A stretch of 5,896 nt of DNA from Chloroflexota bacterium (GCA_026707335.1 JAPOXB010000223.1:1-5896); one strand, 5' to 3'; positions 1 to 5,776 are shown, counted from the stretch's first letter. Numbers and translations are program-made. Notes: generated by a model not told the origin, from the sequence alone.

Positions 1-134
1 CGCGACGGCCCGACGTGGTCGTCGCCGCGAGCCTCTACGGGTACATCTACGTGACGGAGGACGCCGGTGATTCGTGGCGCAAGCTCGACAAGGAGTTCGG
101 CGAGGTGCGTTCCGTCGCCGTGACGCCGCGGTAG
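1..134 (+). CDS. C-terminal end of a BNR/Asp-box repeat protein (partial)
   Basis: The frame beginning at base 3 is open to a TAG at 132-134 and gives the last 43 residues of a protein whose start lies left of the window. It reads ...VVVAASLYGYIYVTEDAGDSW..., and TEDAGDSW (residues 18-25 of the fragment) fits the Asp-box/BNR motif (S/T-x-D-x-G-x-x-W). That motif marks one blade of a beta-propeller in sialidase-like and YCF48/VPS10-like proteins. The other two forward frames hit stops within about 70 bases. The fragment converges on the carboxyltransferase gene and ends 30 bp from it, so it is not part of the minus-strand operon. Such propellers are often exported, but neither the N-terminus nor any catalytic residue is visible. 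I am sure of the repeat type and make no claim about enzymatic function. Confidence 0.72.
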   Translation, partial: RRPDVVVAASLYGYIYVTEDAGDSWRKLDKEFGEVRSVAVTPR

Positions 135-141
135 TCCGCAC

Positions 142-165
142 GCCGCCCGCGCGAGGTCGGGCGGC
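142..165. terminator. Hairpin between convergent genes, probable bidirectional terminator
   Basis: CCGCCCG at 143-149 pairs with CGGGCGG at 158-164. One more G-C pair (142/165) extends the stem to 8 bp around an 8-nt loop. It fills most of the 30-bp gap between the stop of the BNR-repeat gene (134) and the stop of the minus-strand carboxyltransferase (165-167), where a shared terminator is expected. Neither side has a clear U-tract, so it may be a weak or Rho-assisted terminator, or only an mRNA 3'-end stabiliser. Confidence 0.45.
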
Positions 166-1715
166 TACGGCCGGACGCCGTACCTCGGCTTCGGGCCGAG
201 TTCCTGTGGCAGCACCCGATACGCCAGCTTGAGCCAGCGCGCGATGTGCGTGCGCGTCTCGCGCGGGTCGATGATCTCCTCCACGCCGGCCGCCTCGGCG
301 GTCAGGAATGGGTTGCGGTACTTGGCCATCGACTCTTCGAGTTCGCGGCGCTTGGCGTCGGGGTCGGGGGCTGCGGCGATCTGCCGGCGGTAGGCGGCGT
401 CGACGCCGCCCTCGATAGGGATCGAGCCGAACTCGCCGCTGGGCCAGGCCAGCCGCCAACTGAGGCGCGAGGCGTTGCTCGTCGCCGCGCCCGCCATGCC
501 GTAGCACTTGCGGATGTGGATCGTGAAGGTGGGCACCGTCATCGAGGTCCAGGACCAGATCGCCCGGGCGCCTTTGCGCAGGGTGCCGGCGCGCTCGGCC
601 TGCTCGCCGATGAGGAAGCCGGGCACGTCGACCAGATAGAGCACCGGCAGGTGGAAGTAGTCGCACAACTCCACGAAGCGCGCCAGCTTGTCCGACGCGC
701 TGGCGTCCATCGCGCCGCCGTAGACGTTCGGGTCGTTGGCGAGGACGCCGAACGCCTTGCCCTCGACGCGGGTCAGCGCGGTGATCACCGCCGCGCCGTA
801 GTGCGGGGCGATCTCGAAGAACTCGCCGCCGTCGACGAGGAGCGAGATCAGGCGCTTCATCGAATAGGGGCGCTTGCGGTCGCGGGGGACGATGCTGAGA
901 AGCTCCTCGGTCTCCGCCGGCGCGGGGCGGGGCTCGACCTGGGGCGGTAGCTCCCAGACGTGCGACGGCATGTAGCTGAGGAAGCGGCGGATCTGGGCGA
1001 AGGCGTCCGCCTCCGACTCGGCCTCGTTGTCCACCGTGCCGGAGACGCGCGTGTGCACCTCCGAGCCGCCCAGCTGCTCCTTCGTGACGTCGTGGCCCAG
1101 CGCGCGCCGGACGACCGGCGGCCCCGACGCGAACAGCGCCGACGTGCCCTTCACCATCACGCTGAAATGCGACAGCACGGCCCAGCCCGCCGGTCCGCCG
1201 GCGACCGGCCCCAGCACGGCGGCGACGTTGGGCGCCGACTGCATCTGCTTGATGCGGGGAGCCCAGTTGCTGAAGCTGTTGGGCAGGTAGATCGAGCCCT
1301 GGTCGGAGATCGCCTCCACGTTGGCGCCGCCGGAATCGTAGAGTTCGACGCGGGGGAGGCGGTACTCGGAGGCCAGATCCTCGGAGAGCGACCGGTTCTG
1401 ACCCAGGCCCTTGCCCGAGCCGCCCCGGATCGTGAAGTCGCTGCCGCCCACCACGACGGGCCGGCCGTCGATCTCGGCGAGGCCGACGAGGCGGGCGCGC
1501 GGCGTGAAGCCGACGAGCTTGCCGTCCTCGTAGACGGCCTGCCCGGCCAGCTCGCCGATCTCGTGGAAGCTGCCGCGGTCGACGAGGCCGTCGATGCGCT
1601 CGCGGACGGTGAGCTTGCCCGCGGCGTGCTGCCGGGTGACGCGCTCGGGGCCGCCCATGCGGTGGGCGAGCTCGCGGCGGTGGGCCAGTTCGTCGATCTC
1701 GCGCTGCCAGGTCAT
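165..1715 (-). CDS. Acyl-CoA carboxylase, carboxyltransferase (beta) subunit
   Basis: A 516-residue biotin-dependent carboxyltransferase of the PccB/AccD/MccB family, near the usual 510-540. Such enzymes move a carboxyl group from carboxybiotin to an acyl-CoA in the cytoplasm. The first crotonase-like domain carries AAGKLTVRERID (31-42), GSDFTIRGGS (91-100), SGGAN (128-132) and KEQLGGSEVHTRVSG (212-226). The second carries VDVPGFLIG (362-370), RKCYGMAG (402-409) and LAWPSGEFG (422-430). I chose ATG 1715 because GGGAGG lies 5 nt upstream and the family's N-terminal helix starts there. A GTG at 1769, directly after the previous stop, would add 18 residues but has no ribosome-binding site. It is the last gene of the operon, 54 nt behind the DppC-like permease. 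No biotin carboxylase or biotin carrier is encoded here. The acyl substrate cannot be read from the sequence: propionyl-, acetyl-, methylcrotonyl- or another CoA ester are all possible. Confidence 0.9.
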   Translation of the reverse strand: MTWQREIDELAHRRELAHRMGGPERVTRQHAAGKLTVRERIDGLVDRGSFHEIGELAGQAVYEDGKLVGFTPRARLVGLAEIDGRPVVVGGSDFTIRGGSGKGLGQNRSLSEDLASEYRLPRVELYDSGGANVEAISDQGSIYLPNSFSNWAPRIKQMQSAPNVAAVLGPVAGGPAGWAVLSHFSVMVKGTSALFASGPPVVRRALGHDVTKEQLGGSEVHTRVSGTVDNEAESEADAFAQIRRFLSYMPSHVWELPPQVEPRPAPAETEELLSIVPRDRKRPYSMKRLISLLVDGGEFFEIAPHYGAAVITALTRVEGKAFGVLANDPNVYGGAMDASASDKLARFVELCDYFHLPVLYLVDVPGFLIGEQAERAGTLRKGARAIWSWTSMTVPTFTIHIRKCYGMAGAATSNASRLSWRLAWPSGEFGSIPIEGGVDAAYRRQIAAAPDPDAKRRELEESMAKYRNPFLTAEAAGVEEIIDPRETRTHIARWLKLAYRVLPQELGPKPRYGVRP

Positions 1716-1720
1716 CGCGC

Positions 1721-1726
1721 CCTCCC
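1721..1726 (-). promoter_or_regulatory. Shine-Dalgarno that fixes the carboxyltransferase start
   Basis: The minus strand reads GGGAGG here, with 5 nt to the ATG at 1715. No comparable purine run precedes the in-frame GTG at 1769, so this site decides the start in favour of the 516-residue protein. Confidence 0.7.
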
Positions 1727-1769
1727 GTCCCGTGGCGAGCAGAGGATAAGGGTGCGGGGGACTCCCCAC

Positions 1770-2657
1770 TCAGCGGACGTTACGCAGTTGCGGGTCGAGG
1801 AAGTCGCGCAGCCAGTCGCCGAAGATGTTGATGACGAGCGAGATGGTGAGGATGGCGATGCCCGGCACCGTGACGAGCCACCAGGCGACGTTGAGCAGGT
1901 CGCGGCCCTGGGAGATCATCGCGCCCCAGGAGATGGTGTCCTGGGCGACGCCGACGCCGAGGAAGCTGAGCCCCGCCTCGGCGATGACGATCGTCGCGAC
2001 GTTGAGCGTGGCCAGGATGACGATGGAGTTGATCAGCCCCGGCAGGATGTGGCGCAGCATGATGCGCAGGTCGTTGGCGCCGATCGTGCGGGCGGCGATG
2101 ACGAACTCGCGCTCGCGCAGGCTCAGCGTCTCGCCGCGCACGATGCGGGCCCAGGTCGCCCACAGCGCGAAGACGAGCACGATGACGACGTTCGTCAGGC
2201 TGGGCCCCCAGATGGCGGCGAGGAAGACGGCCACGAGGATGGCCGGCAACGCCAACTGCAGGTCGACGAGGGCCATGATGATGCGGCTGGTCCAGCCGCC
2301 GAACCAGCCGGCCAGCAGCCCCAGGAGGGATCCGATCAGGGTCGCGATGGGGATGATGAGCCCCACCGCGATCAGGGACACGCGGGCGCCGTGGATCAGC
2401 CGGCTGAGGGTGTCGCGGCCCAGGTCGTCGGTGCCGAGGGGGTGATTCCAGGCGCCGCCGTCGAACACGGGGGGTTGCAGCCGCCCCGCCAGATCGAGGG
2501 CGTTGGGATCGTCGGGAGTCAGCGAGGGCCCGGCGGTGCCCAAGATGAGGAAGGCGATGAGGAACGTGACGGTGACGGCGAGCGTCTTCGGCGATCGCAC
2601 GCGGAAGCGCCGGCGCCGGCGGACGGGTTCACCGAGGGTCGGGACGTCGACGGCCAC
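1770..2657 (-). CDS. ABC transporter permease, DppC/OppC family
   Basis: A 295-residue inner-membrane permease of the peptide/nickel (BPD_transp_1) family, of normal length for DppC. An Arg-rich cytoplasmic head (RRRRR at 13-17) precedes the first membrane helix (about 26-43). The family hallmark HPLGTDDLGRDTLSRLIHGA (72-91) follows, then helices near 95-118, 128-150, 155-172, 208-228 and 260-280. The EAA loop that contacts the ATPase is near 183-211 (REFVIAARTIGAND, then LRHILPG). FLGVG (232-236) and SWG (243-245) are also typical. The start is GTG at 2657, 3 nt after the DppB-like stop, with a GGGAG inside that upstream gene about 11 nt away, so the two are translationally close or coupled. 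It should form a heterodimeric channel with the neighbouring permease. The solute could be a peptide, an opine or another small organic compound. Confidence 0.93.
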   Translation of the reverse strand: MAVDVPTLGEPVRRRRRFRVRSPKTLAVTVTFLIAFLILGTAGPSLTPDDPNALDLAGRLQPPVFDGGAWNHPLGTDDLGRDTLSRLIHGARVSLIAVGLIIPIATLIGSLLGLLAGWFGGWTSRIIMALVDLQLALPAILVAVFLAAIWGPSLTNVVIVLVFALWATWARIVRGETLSLREREFVIAARTIGANDLRIMLRHILPGLINSIVILATLNVATIVIAEAGLSFLGVGVAQDTISWGAMISQGRDLLNVAWWLVTVPGIAILTISLVINIFGDWLRDFLDPQLRNVR

Positions 2658-2660
2658 GGC

Positions 2661-3596
2661 TCAGTTCACTCCCGTCCGGATGCGGGGGTCGAGGAAGCTG
2701 TAGGAGACGTCGACCACGAAGTTGACGAAGACGATCCAGATGGAAGTCATGATCACGGCGGCCTGCACGACCGGGTAGTCGGTCGCACGGATCGACTGGA
2801 TGATCAGGAAGCCCAGGCCGGGCCAGGCGAAGACCGTCTCCACGACGACCGAGCCGGCCAGAATCCCGCCCACCTGCAGGCCCAGCAGGGTGACCACGGC
2901 CAGCATCGAGTTGCGCAGCGCGTGCTTGGCGATCACGCCGCGCTCGTTGAGGCCCTTGGCGCGCGCCGTGCGGATGTAGTCCTGCTGCAGCGTGTCGAGC
3001 ATCGAGGAGCGCGTGAAGCGCATGACCGCGGCGGCCGGGAAGGAACCCAGGGTGATACCGGGCAGGATGAAGCTCGTGACGCCCACGCGGCCGCCGGTGG
3101 GGAGGAAGTCGAAGTTGACCGCCAGGAACAGGATCAGCATCAGACCCAGCCAGAAGTTGGGCACCGCCTGTCCCAGCAGCGCGAACAGCCGCGAGATCAG
3201 ATCGACCCCGCCGCCGCGGCGCACGGCGGCGATGATGCCGAAGGGGATGCCCACGGCGAAGGCGAAGACCAGCGCGACGACGCCCAGCAGCACGGTGTTG
3301 AGCACCCGCTCCCGCACCACCTCGATCGCGGGCCGCTGCGCGCGGAACGACTTGCCGAAGTCGAGTTGCACGGTGTCGGCCAGGAAGCGCCCGTACTGCT
3401 CGACCAGCGGATCGTTCAGGCCGAGCCGATCCTTGATCCCCTCGATCTCCTCGGCCGTGGCCTCGATCGGCGCCAGATAATTGATCGGGTCGCCGGTCGC
3501 CCGGCTGAGGACGAAGACGATCGTGACGACCAGGAAGACGACGGCGACGCCGCGCAGGAAGCGCGCGACGGCGTCGGAGGCCAGCTGGGTGCTCAT
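2661..3596 (-). CDS. ABC transporter permease, DppB/OppB family
   Basis: A 311-residue inner-membrane permease matching DppB/OppB in length and order of parts. An N-terminal helix (about 12-30) is followed by the periplasmic GDPINYLAP segment (35-43), which corresponds to the family's GDP motif. A soluble stretch then contains RLGLNDPLVEQYGRF (57-71) and LDFGKSF (78-84). Membrane helices follow near 100-125, 136-162, 172-192, 232-254 and 278-298. The EAA loop lies at about 207-230 (YIRTARAKGLNERG, then AKHALRN), and VVVETVFAWPGLG (250-262) and DPRIRTG (303-309) are C-terminal signatures. ATG 3596 is supported by GGAGG ten nt upstream. It sits 197 bp behind the binding-protein gene and 3 nt before the DppC-like gene. 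The assignment to family is firm; the transported compound is unknown. Confidence 0.94.
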   Translation of the reverse strand: MSTQLASDAVARFLRGVAVVFLVVTIVFVLSRATGDPINYLAPIEATAEEIEGIKDRLGLNDPLVEQYGRFLADTVQLDFGKSFRAQRPAIEVVRERVLNTVLLGVVALVFAFAVGIPFGIIAAVRRGGGVDLISRLFALLGQAVPNFWLGLMLILFLAVNFDFLPTGGRVGVTSFILPGITLGSFPAAAVMRFTRSSMLDTLQQDYIRTARAKGLNERGVIAKHALRNSMLAVVTLLGLQVGGILAGSVVVETVFAWPGLGFLIIQSIRATDYPVVQAAVIMTSIWIVFVNFVVDVSYSFLDPRIRTGVN

Positions 3597-3606
3597 CCGG
3601 GCGTCG

Positions 3607-3611
3607 CCTCC
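3607..3611 (-). promoter_or_regulatory. Shine-Dalgarno of the DppB-like permease
   Basis: The minus strand reads GGAGG with 10 nt to the ATG at 3596. The spacing is slightly long but usable, and there is no better start nearby. This independent site lets the permeases be translated although the binding-protein stop is 197 bp away. Confidence 0.6.
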
Positions 3612-3623
3612 GTGGGTGTTCCC

Positions 3624-3636
3624 GGCTCAGTGAGCC
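3624..3636. repeat. Short inverted repeat upstream of the DppB-like gene
   Basis: GGCTCA and TGAGCC are perfect inverted copies separated by a single G. They lie 28 bp before the permease start and next to a GCATGC palindrome (3638-3643). A near-continuous dyad like this is more operator-like than hairpin-like, because the 1-nt centre is too tight for a full RNA loop. Short palindromes also arise by chance in GC-rich DNA, so the role is unproven. Confidence 0.25.
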
Positions 3637-3700
3637 TGCATGCTAACGCCCCGGCGCCCCCCGTGGGAATGGGCGACCGGCCGGCCGGCGACGCGGCGAA

Positions 3701-3759
3701 GAACTCACCCCCTCGCCCCCGCTCCATCGCTTCGGATGGAGGGGAGTTCGGGGGCGAGG
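3701..3759 (-). terminator. Large intercistronic hairpin after the binding-protein gene
   Basis: CCTCGCCCCC (3711-3720) pairs with GGGGGCGAGG (3750-3759) in a perfect 10-bp outer stem. Inside it, CTCCATC (3722-3728) pairs with GATGGAG (3735-3741) around a 6-nt loop. One side of the junction has a single unpaired base and the other has eight. A second pairing, GAACTC (3701-3706) with GAGTTC (3744-3749), fits with the inner stem but crosses the outer stem. The element starts 35 nt beyond the binding-protein stop. No clean U-tract follows on the minus strand, so I favour a leaky terminator or a 3' stabiliser that raises binding-protein output over the permeases. The rest of the 3597-3793 gap shows only a CCGG triplet repeat (3678-3689), a short dyad (3624-3636) and the permease ribosome-binding site. 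Confidence 0.6.
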
Positions 3760-3793
3760 TTGCGGCAATGTCCGGCCGGGCAGGCGCCGATCC

Positions 3794-5662
3794 CTACGTC
3801 GACAACACCTGCGCGAAGACCGGGTTGAAGCCGGTCGAGGTGTCGTAGTACTCGGTGTAGCGGATGTTGTTCCGGGTCGCGTAGAGGTGCGACAGGTTGA
3901 ACAACGGCACCACGAAGGCGTTCTCGTAGTGGATCGTGGCCGCCTCGAAGTACATGTCGGCCCGCCGCGTGGCGTCGAACTCGGCGCCCGCCTCGTCGAT
4001 CAGCCGCTGGAACTCGAGGAACTCCGGCAGGAAATCGTCGGTGGGGTTGGCGTGCGAGTAGGGCGAGCCGATGGTTGTGATCAGTGCGTAGGCGAAGGCC
4101 GGGCCCAGCGGCGCGCCGGCCCGCGTGGAGCCCTGGTTGAAGATGAACGGGTTGGGCAACTCGTGGTTGCGGATCTCGGCGAGGGCGTTGCCGAAGTCGG
4201 CGTAGTCCACCTCGACCTGGAAGCCGACGTCGTTGAGCATCTGCTGCACGGCCGGCATCCACACGCGGTCCCCGGTCCACAGGCCCGTGGGCAGCGTGAT
4301 CTTGAAGGCGAAGCCCACCTGGCCGGCCTCCTCGAGCAGCGCCCGGGCGCGGTCCGGGTCGTAGGTGTAGGGACCGTCCATGTTGCCGATGGGCAGCGGG
4401 TAGCCGGCCGGGAAGGGCGAGTAGGCGCGCTCCTCGTTGCCGGTCAGCAGGTTGTCGACGATCGACTGCGCGTCGATCGCGTAGTTGGCCGCCTTGCGCA
4501 CGCGCACGTCCCGCCAGGGGTTCTCCTCCCCCGTGATCGGGTCCAGCGACTGGTTGATGGGCAACTCGATCGACATCACGCGCACGTCCGGCAGCACGAT
4601 GACCTGGAAGTCGTCGGTGTCCTCGAACTGGCCGGCGACGTCGGAGCCGATGCGGTAGGCGATGTCGACCTCGCCCGCCTCCAGCGCCGCGGCGCGCGCC
4701 TGCTCCTCCGGGAAGTAGCGGCCGGTCAGCTTCTTCACCCAGCCGGCCTTGTGCTGGAACTCGGCGTCGCGCGGGAAGTGGTAGTTCTCGAAGCGGGTCG
4801 AGCGGATCTCCTGGTCGGGGATCCACGACTCGAACTGGTACTGCCCGTGGCCCACCGGGTTGTTGGCGAAGTGCTCGTCGCCGTTCTCGATGATGTACTG
4901 CTTCGGGCAGATGTTGAAGTTGATGCCCCCGGACTGCTCCGGGGCGTCGATGGCGGGGTCGCCCGCCATGCCGATGTCGAGCGTGAGATCATCGACGACC
5001 TTGATGTCGCCCATCCAGCCGATGCGCGCGGCGTTCGCGCCCTCGATGGTCTGGTCGTAGTCGGCGTTGTTCCGGGTGCGCTCGTAGTAGAACGCCAGGG
5101 CCTCCGCGTTGAGCGGCTCGCCGTTGTGGAAGGTCACGCCGGGCTCAAGGGTGATGCGGAAGTTGAAGTTGTCGTCGGTGAACTCGTAGTTGCCGAAGCC
5201 GCCCGACGGCTGCAGCACGCGGCCGGTGTTGTAGGCGAACGCCTGGTTGAAGTGGTTGTTGTTGCTGGCGCCCTGGCCGCCCTGCCCGGCGGCGGTCATG
5301 ACGTCGAGCGTGGGCGGGAAGGAGCCGTAGCCCACGATCAGCTCGGCCTCGAAGTCGACCTCGCCGGCCATGGGGGCGGCTTCCTCCTCCATCTCCTCAT
5401 CCTCATCGGCGGCCGCCGCTTCCGCTTCGGCCTGCTCTTCGGCCTCGTCCTCATCCATGGCCTGCTCTTCGGCCTGGGCCTGCTCCTCGGCCGGCGCGGC
5501 CGCCGCCGCGGGGGCGGCGGCGTCGTCGTCATCGTCGTCGCCGCCGCAGCCGACCAGGGCGAGGCCGGCCGCGCCGACGCCCGCCTTGGCGCTGGCGCCC
5601 AGCATTGTGCGACGGCTGATCTTGCGGTGTCGCAGTCGGTACCAATAGGTGCGGTCGCTCAT
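3794..5662 (-). CDS. ABC transporter substrate-binding lipoprotein, family 5 (DppA/OppA-like)
   Basis: A 622-residue extracytoplasmic receptor that should deliver a peptide or similar solute to the permeases encoded just downstream. The N-terminus has a twin-arginine motif (SRRTMLG, 16-22), a hydrophobic stretch (23-37) and a lipobox LVGC with Cys39, so it is probably Tat-exported and lipid-anchored. Residues 42-47 are all Asp. An Ala/Glu/Asp/Gln linker follows to about 101, containing three AEEQA units. The SBP_bac_5 domain fills the rest: TFHNGEPLNAEALAFYYER, NNPVGHGQYQFESW, DVRVRKAANYAID and YDPDRARALLEEAG are typical family blocks in the expected order. I chose ATG 5662 because AAAGGA lies 7 nt upstream and the signal peptide begins properly. 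A longer frame to TTG 5764 would use the promoter -35 box as its start codon. At 622 residues it is longer than DppA (about 535), mostly because of the linker. The ligand is not predictable. Confidence 0.93.
   Translation of the reverse strand: MSDRTYWYRLRHRKISRRTMLGASAKAGVGAAGLALVGCGGDDDDDDAAAPAAAAAPAEEQAQAEEQAMDEDEAEEQAEAEAAAADEDEEMEEEAAPMAGEVDFEAELIVGYGSFPPTLDVMTAAGQGGQGASNNNHFNQAFAYNTGRVLQPSGGFGNYEFTDDNFNFRITLEPGVTFHNGEPLNAEALAFYYERTRNNADYDQTIEGANAARIGWMGDIKVVDDLTLDIGMAGDPAIDAPEQSGGINFNICPKQYIIENGDEHFANNPVGHGQYQFESWIPDQEIRSTRFENYHFPRDAEFQHKAGWVKKLTGRYFPEEQARAAALEAGEVDIAYRIGSDVAGQFEDTDDFQVIVLPDVRVMSIELPINQSLDPITGEENPWRDVRVRKAANYAIDAQSIVDNLLTGNEERAYSPFPAGYPLPIGNMDGPYTYDPDRARALLEEAGQVGFAFKITLPTGLWTGDRVWMPAVQQMLNDVGFQVEVDYADFGNALAEIRNHELPNPFIFNQGSTRAGAPLGPAFAYALITTIGSPYSHANPTDDFLPEFLEFQRLIDEAGAEFDATRRADMYFEAATIHYENAFVVPLFNLSHLYATRNNIRYTEYYDTSTGFNPVFAQVLST
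5429..5492 (-). repeat. Short direct repeats coding for the AEEQA linker
   Basis: GGCCTGCTCTTCGGCCT occurs exactly at 5429-5445 and again at 5459-5475, offset by 30 bp (in frame). A third copy with one mismatch lies at 5477-5492. Together they encode the three AEEQA units (residues 58-62, 64-68, 74-78) of the binding-protein linker. The in-frame repeats suggest that the linker grew by slippage or unequal exchange. Confidence 0.7.
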
Positions 5663-5669
5663 TGGATGA

Positions 5670-5675
5670 TCCTTT
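5670..5675 (-). promoter_or_regulatory. Shine-Dalgarno that fixes the binding-protein start
   Basis: The minus strand reads AAAGGA with 7 nt to the ATG at 5662. This near-ideal spacing sets the start at the signal-peptide methionine rather than at the upstream in-frame TTG. Confidence 0.75.
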
Positions 5676-5690
5676 CGGGAAATCACGGGT

Positions 5691-5718
5691 CCGAGCCTGC
5701 CCACGGCGGGCGGCTCGG
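5691..5718 (-). promoter_or_regulatory. Stable hairpin in the binding-protein mRNA leader
   Basis: CCGAGCC (5691-5697) pairs with GGCTCGG (5712-5718). GCCC (5699-5702) pairs with GGGC (5708-5711) around a 5-nt loop, leaving one bulged base at 5698. This gives 11 GC-rich pairs. The hairpin lies between the predicted transcription start (near 5729) and the Shine-Dalgarno (5670-5675), leaving the latter free. No U-tract follows, so a terminator is less likely than a 5' stabiliser or a binding site for a regulator. Nothing else in the leader resembles a known riboswitch. Confidence 0.45.
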
Positions 5719-5735
5719 CGCAACAAGCTTGCCGA

Positions 5736-5764
5736 AGTATTAGCAGCGGCACGCGCCGTGTCAA
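5736..5764 (-). promoter_or_regulatory. Sigma-70-type promoter of the transporter/carboxyltransferase operon
   Basis: On the minus strand a perfect TTGACA (-35, 5764-5759) is followed by a 17-nt spacer and AATACT (-10, 5741-5736, four of six consensus bases). Transcription would begin near 5729, giving a leader of about 67 nt before the ATG at 5662. The site is in the only sizeable gap upstream of the operon, and its -10 region is a rare AT-richer patch in very GC-rich DNA. No second convincing promoter was seen before the permease genes. Confidence 0.65.
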
Positions 5765-5776
5765 GCCGCCCGAGAA

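Noticed and set aside
246..950. A 234-codon plus-strand frame inside the carboxyltransferase gene
   Set aside because: Arg/Ala/Val-rich antisense reading without recognisable motifs. The opposite strand encodes conserved carboxyltransferase blocks throughout.
1716..1769. N-terminal 18-residue extension of the carboxyltransferase from GTG 1769
   Set aside because: No ribosome-binding site precedes the GTG, the extension is Pro-rich and unlike the family, and a strong GGGAGG sits just before the ATG at 1715.
3678..3689. CCGG repeated three times, considered as an operator or phase-variable repeat
   Set aside because: It is only 12 bp, intergenic and not positioned over a promoter. Such tracts are expected by chance at this GC content.
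960..3848. A 962-codon open frame on the plus strand, opposite the carboxyltransferase and both permeases
   Set aside because: It spans several well-supported minus-strand genes and crosses their boundaries. Its product is dominated by Arg, Asp, Gly, Ala, His and Gln with no domain. This is the usual antisense shadow of GC-rich coding DNA, where stop codons are rare.
3705..4826. A 373-codon minus-strand frame overlapping the binding-protein gene
   Set aside because: Arg/Pro/Gly-rich shifted reading of the binding-protein gene that also runs through the intercistronic hairpin. The family motifs are in the other frame.
5498..5545. GC-rich self-complementary tract and GTC/GAC triplet run in the plus-strand sequence, considered as a regulatory hairpin or microsatellite
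   Set aside because: It is explained by the coding of the Ala-rich and six-Asp linker of the binding protein, and the codons are mixed (one GAT among GAC).
3887..5743. A 618-codon plus-strand frame opposite the binding-protein gene
   Set aside because: Low-complexity Val/Gly/Arg/Leu-rich reading with no domain or signal. It continues through the promoter region of the real gene, so it is an antisense shadow.
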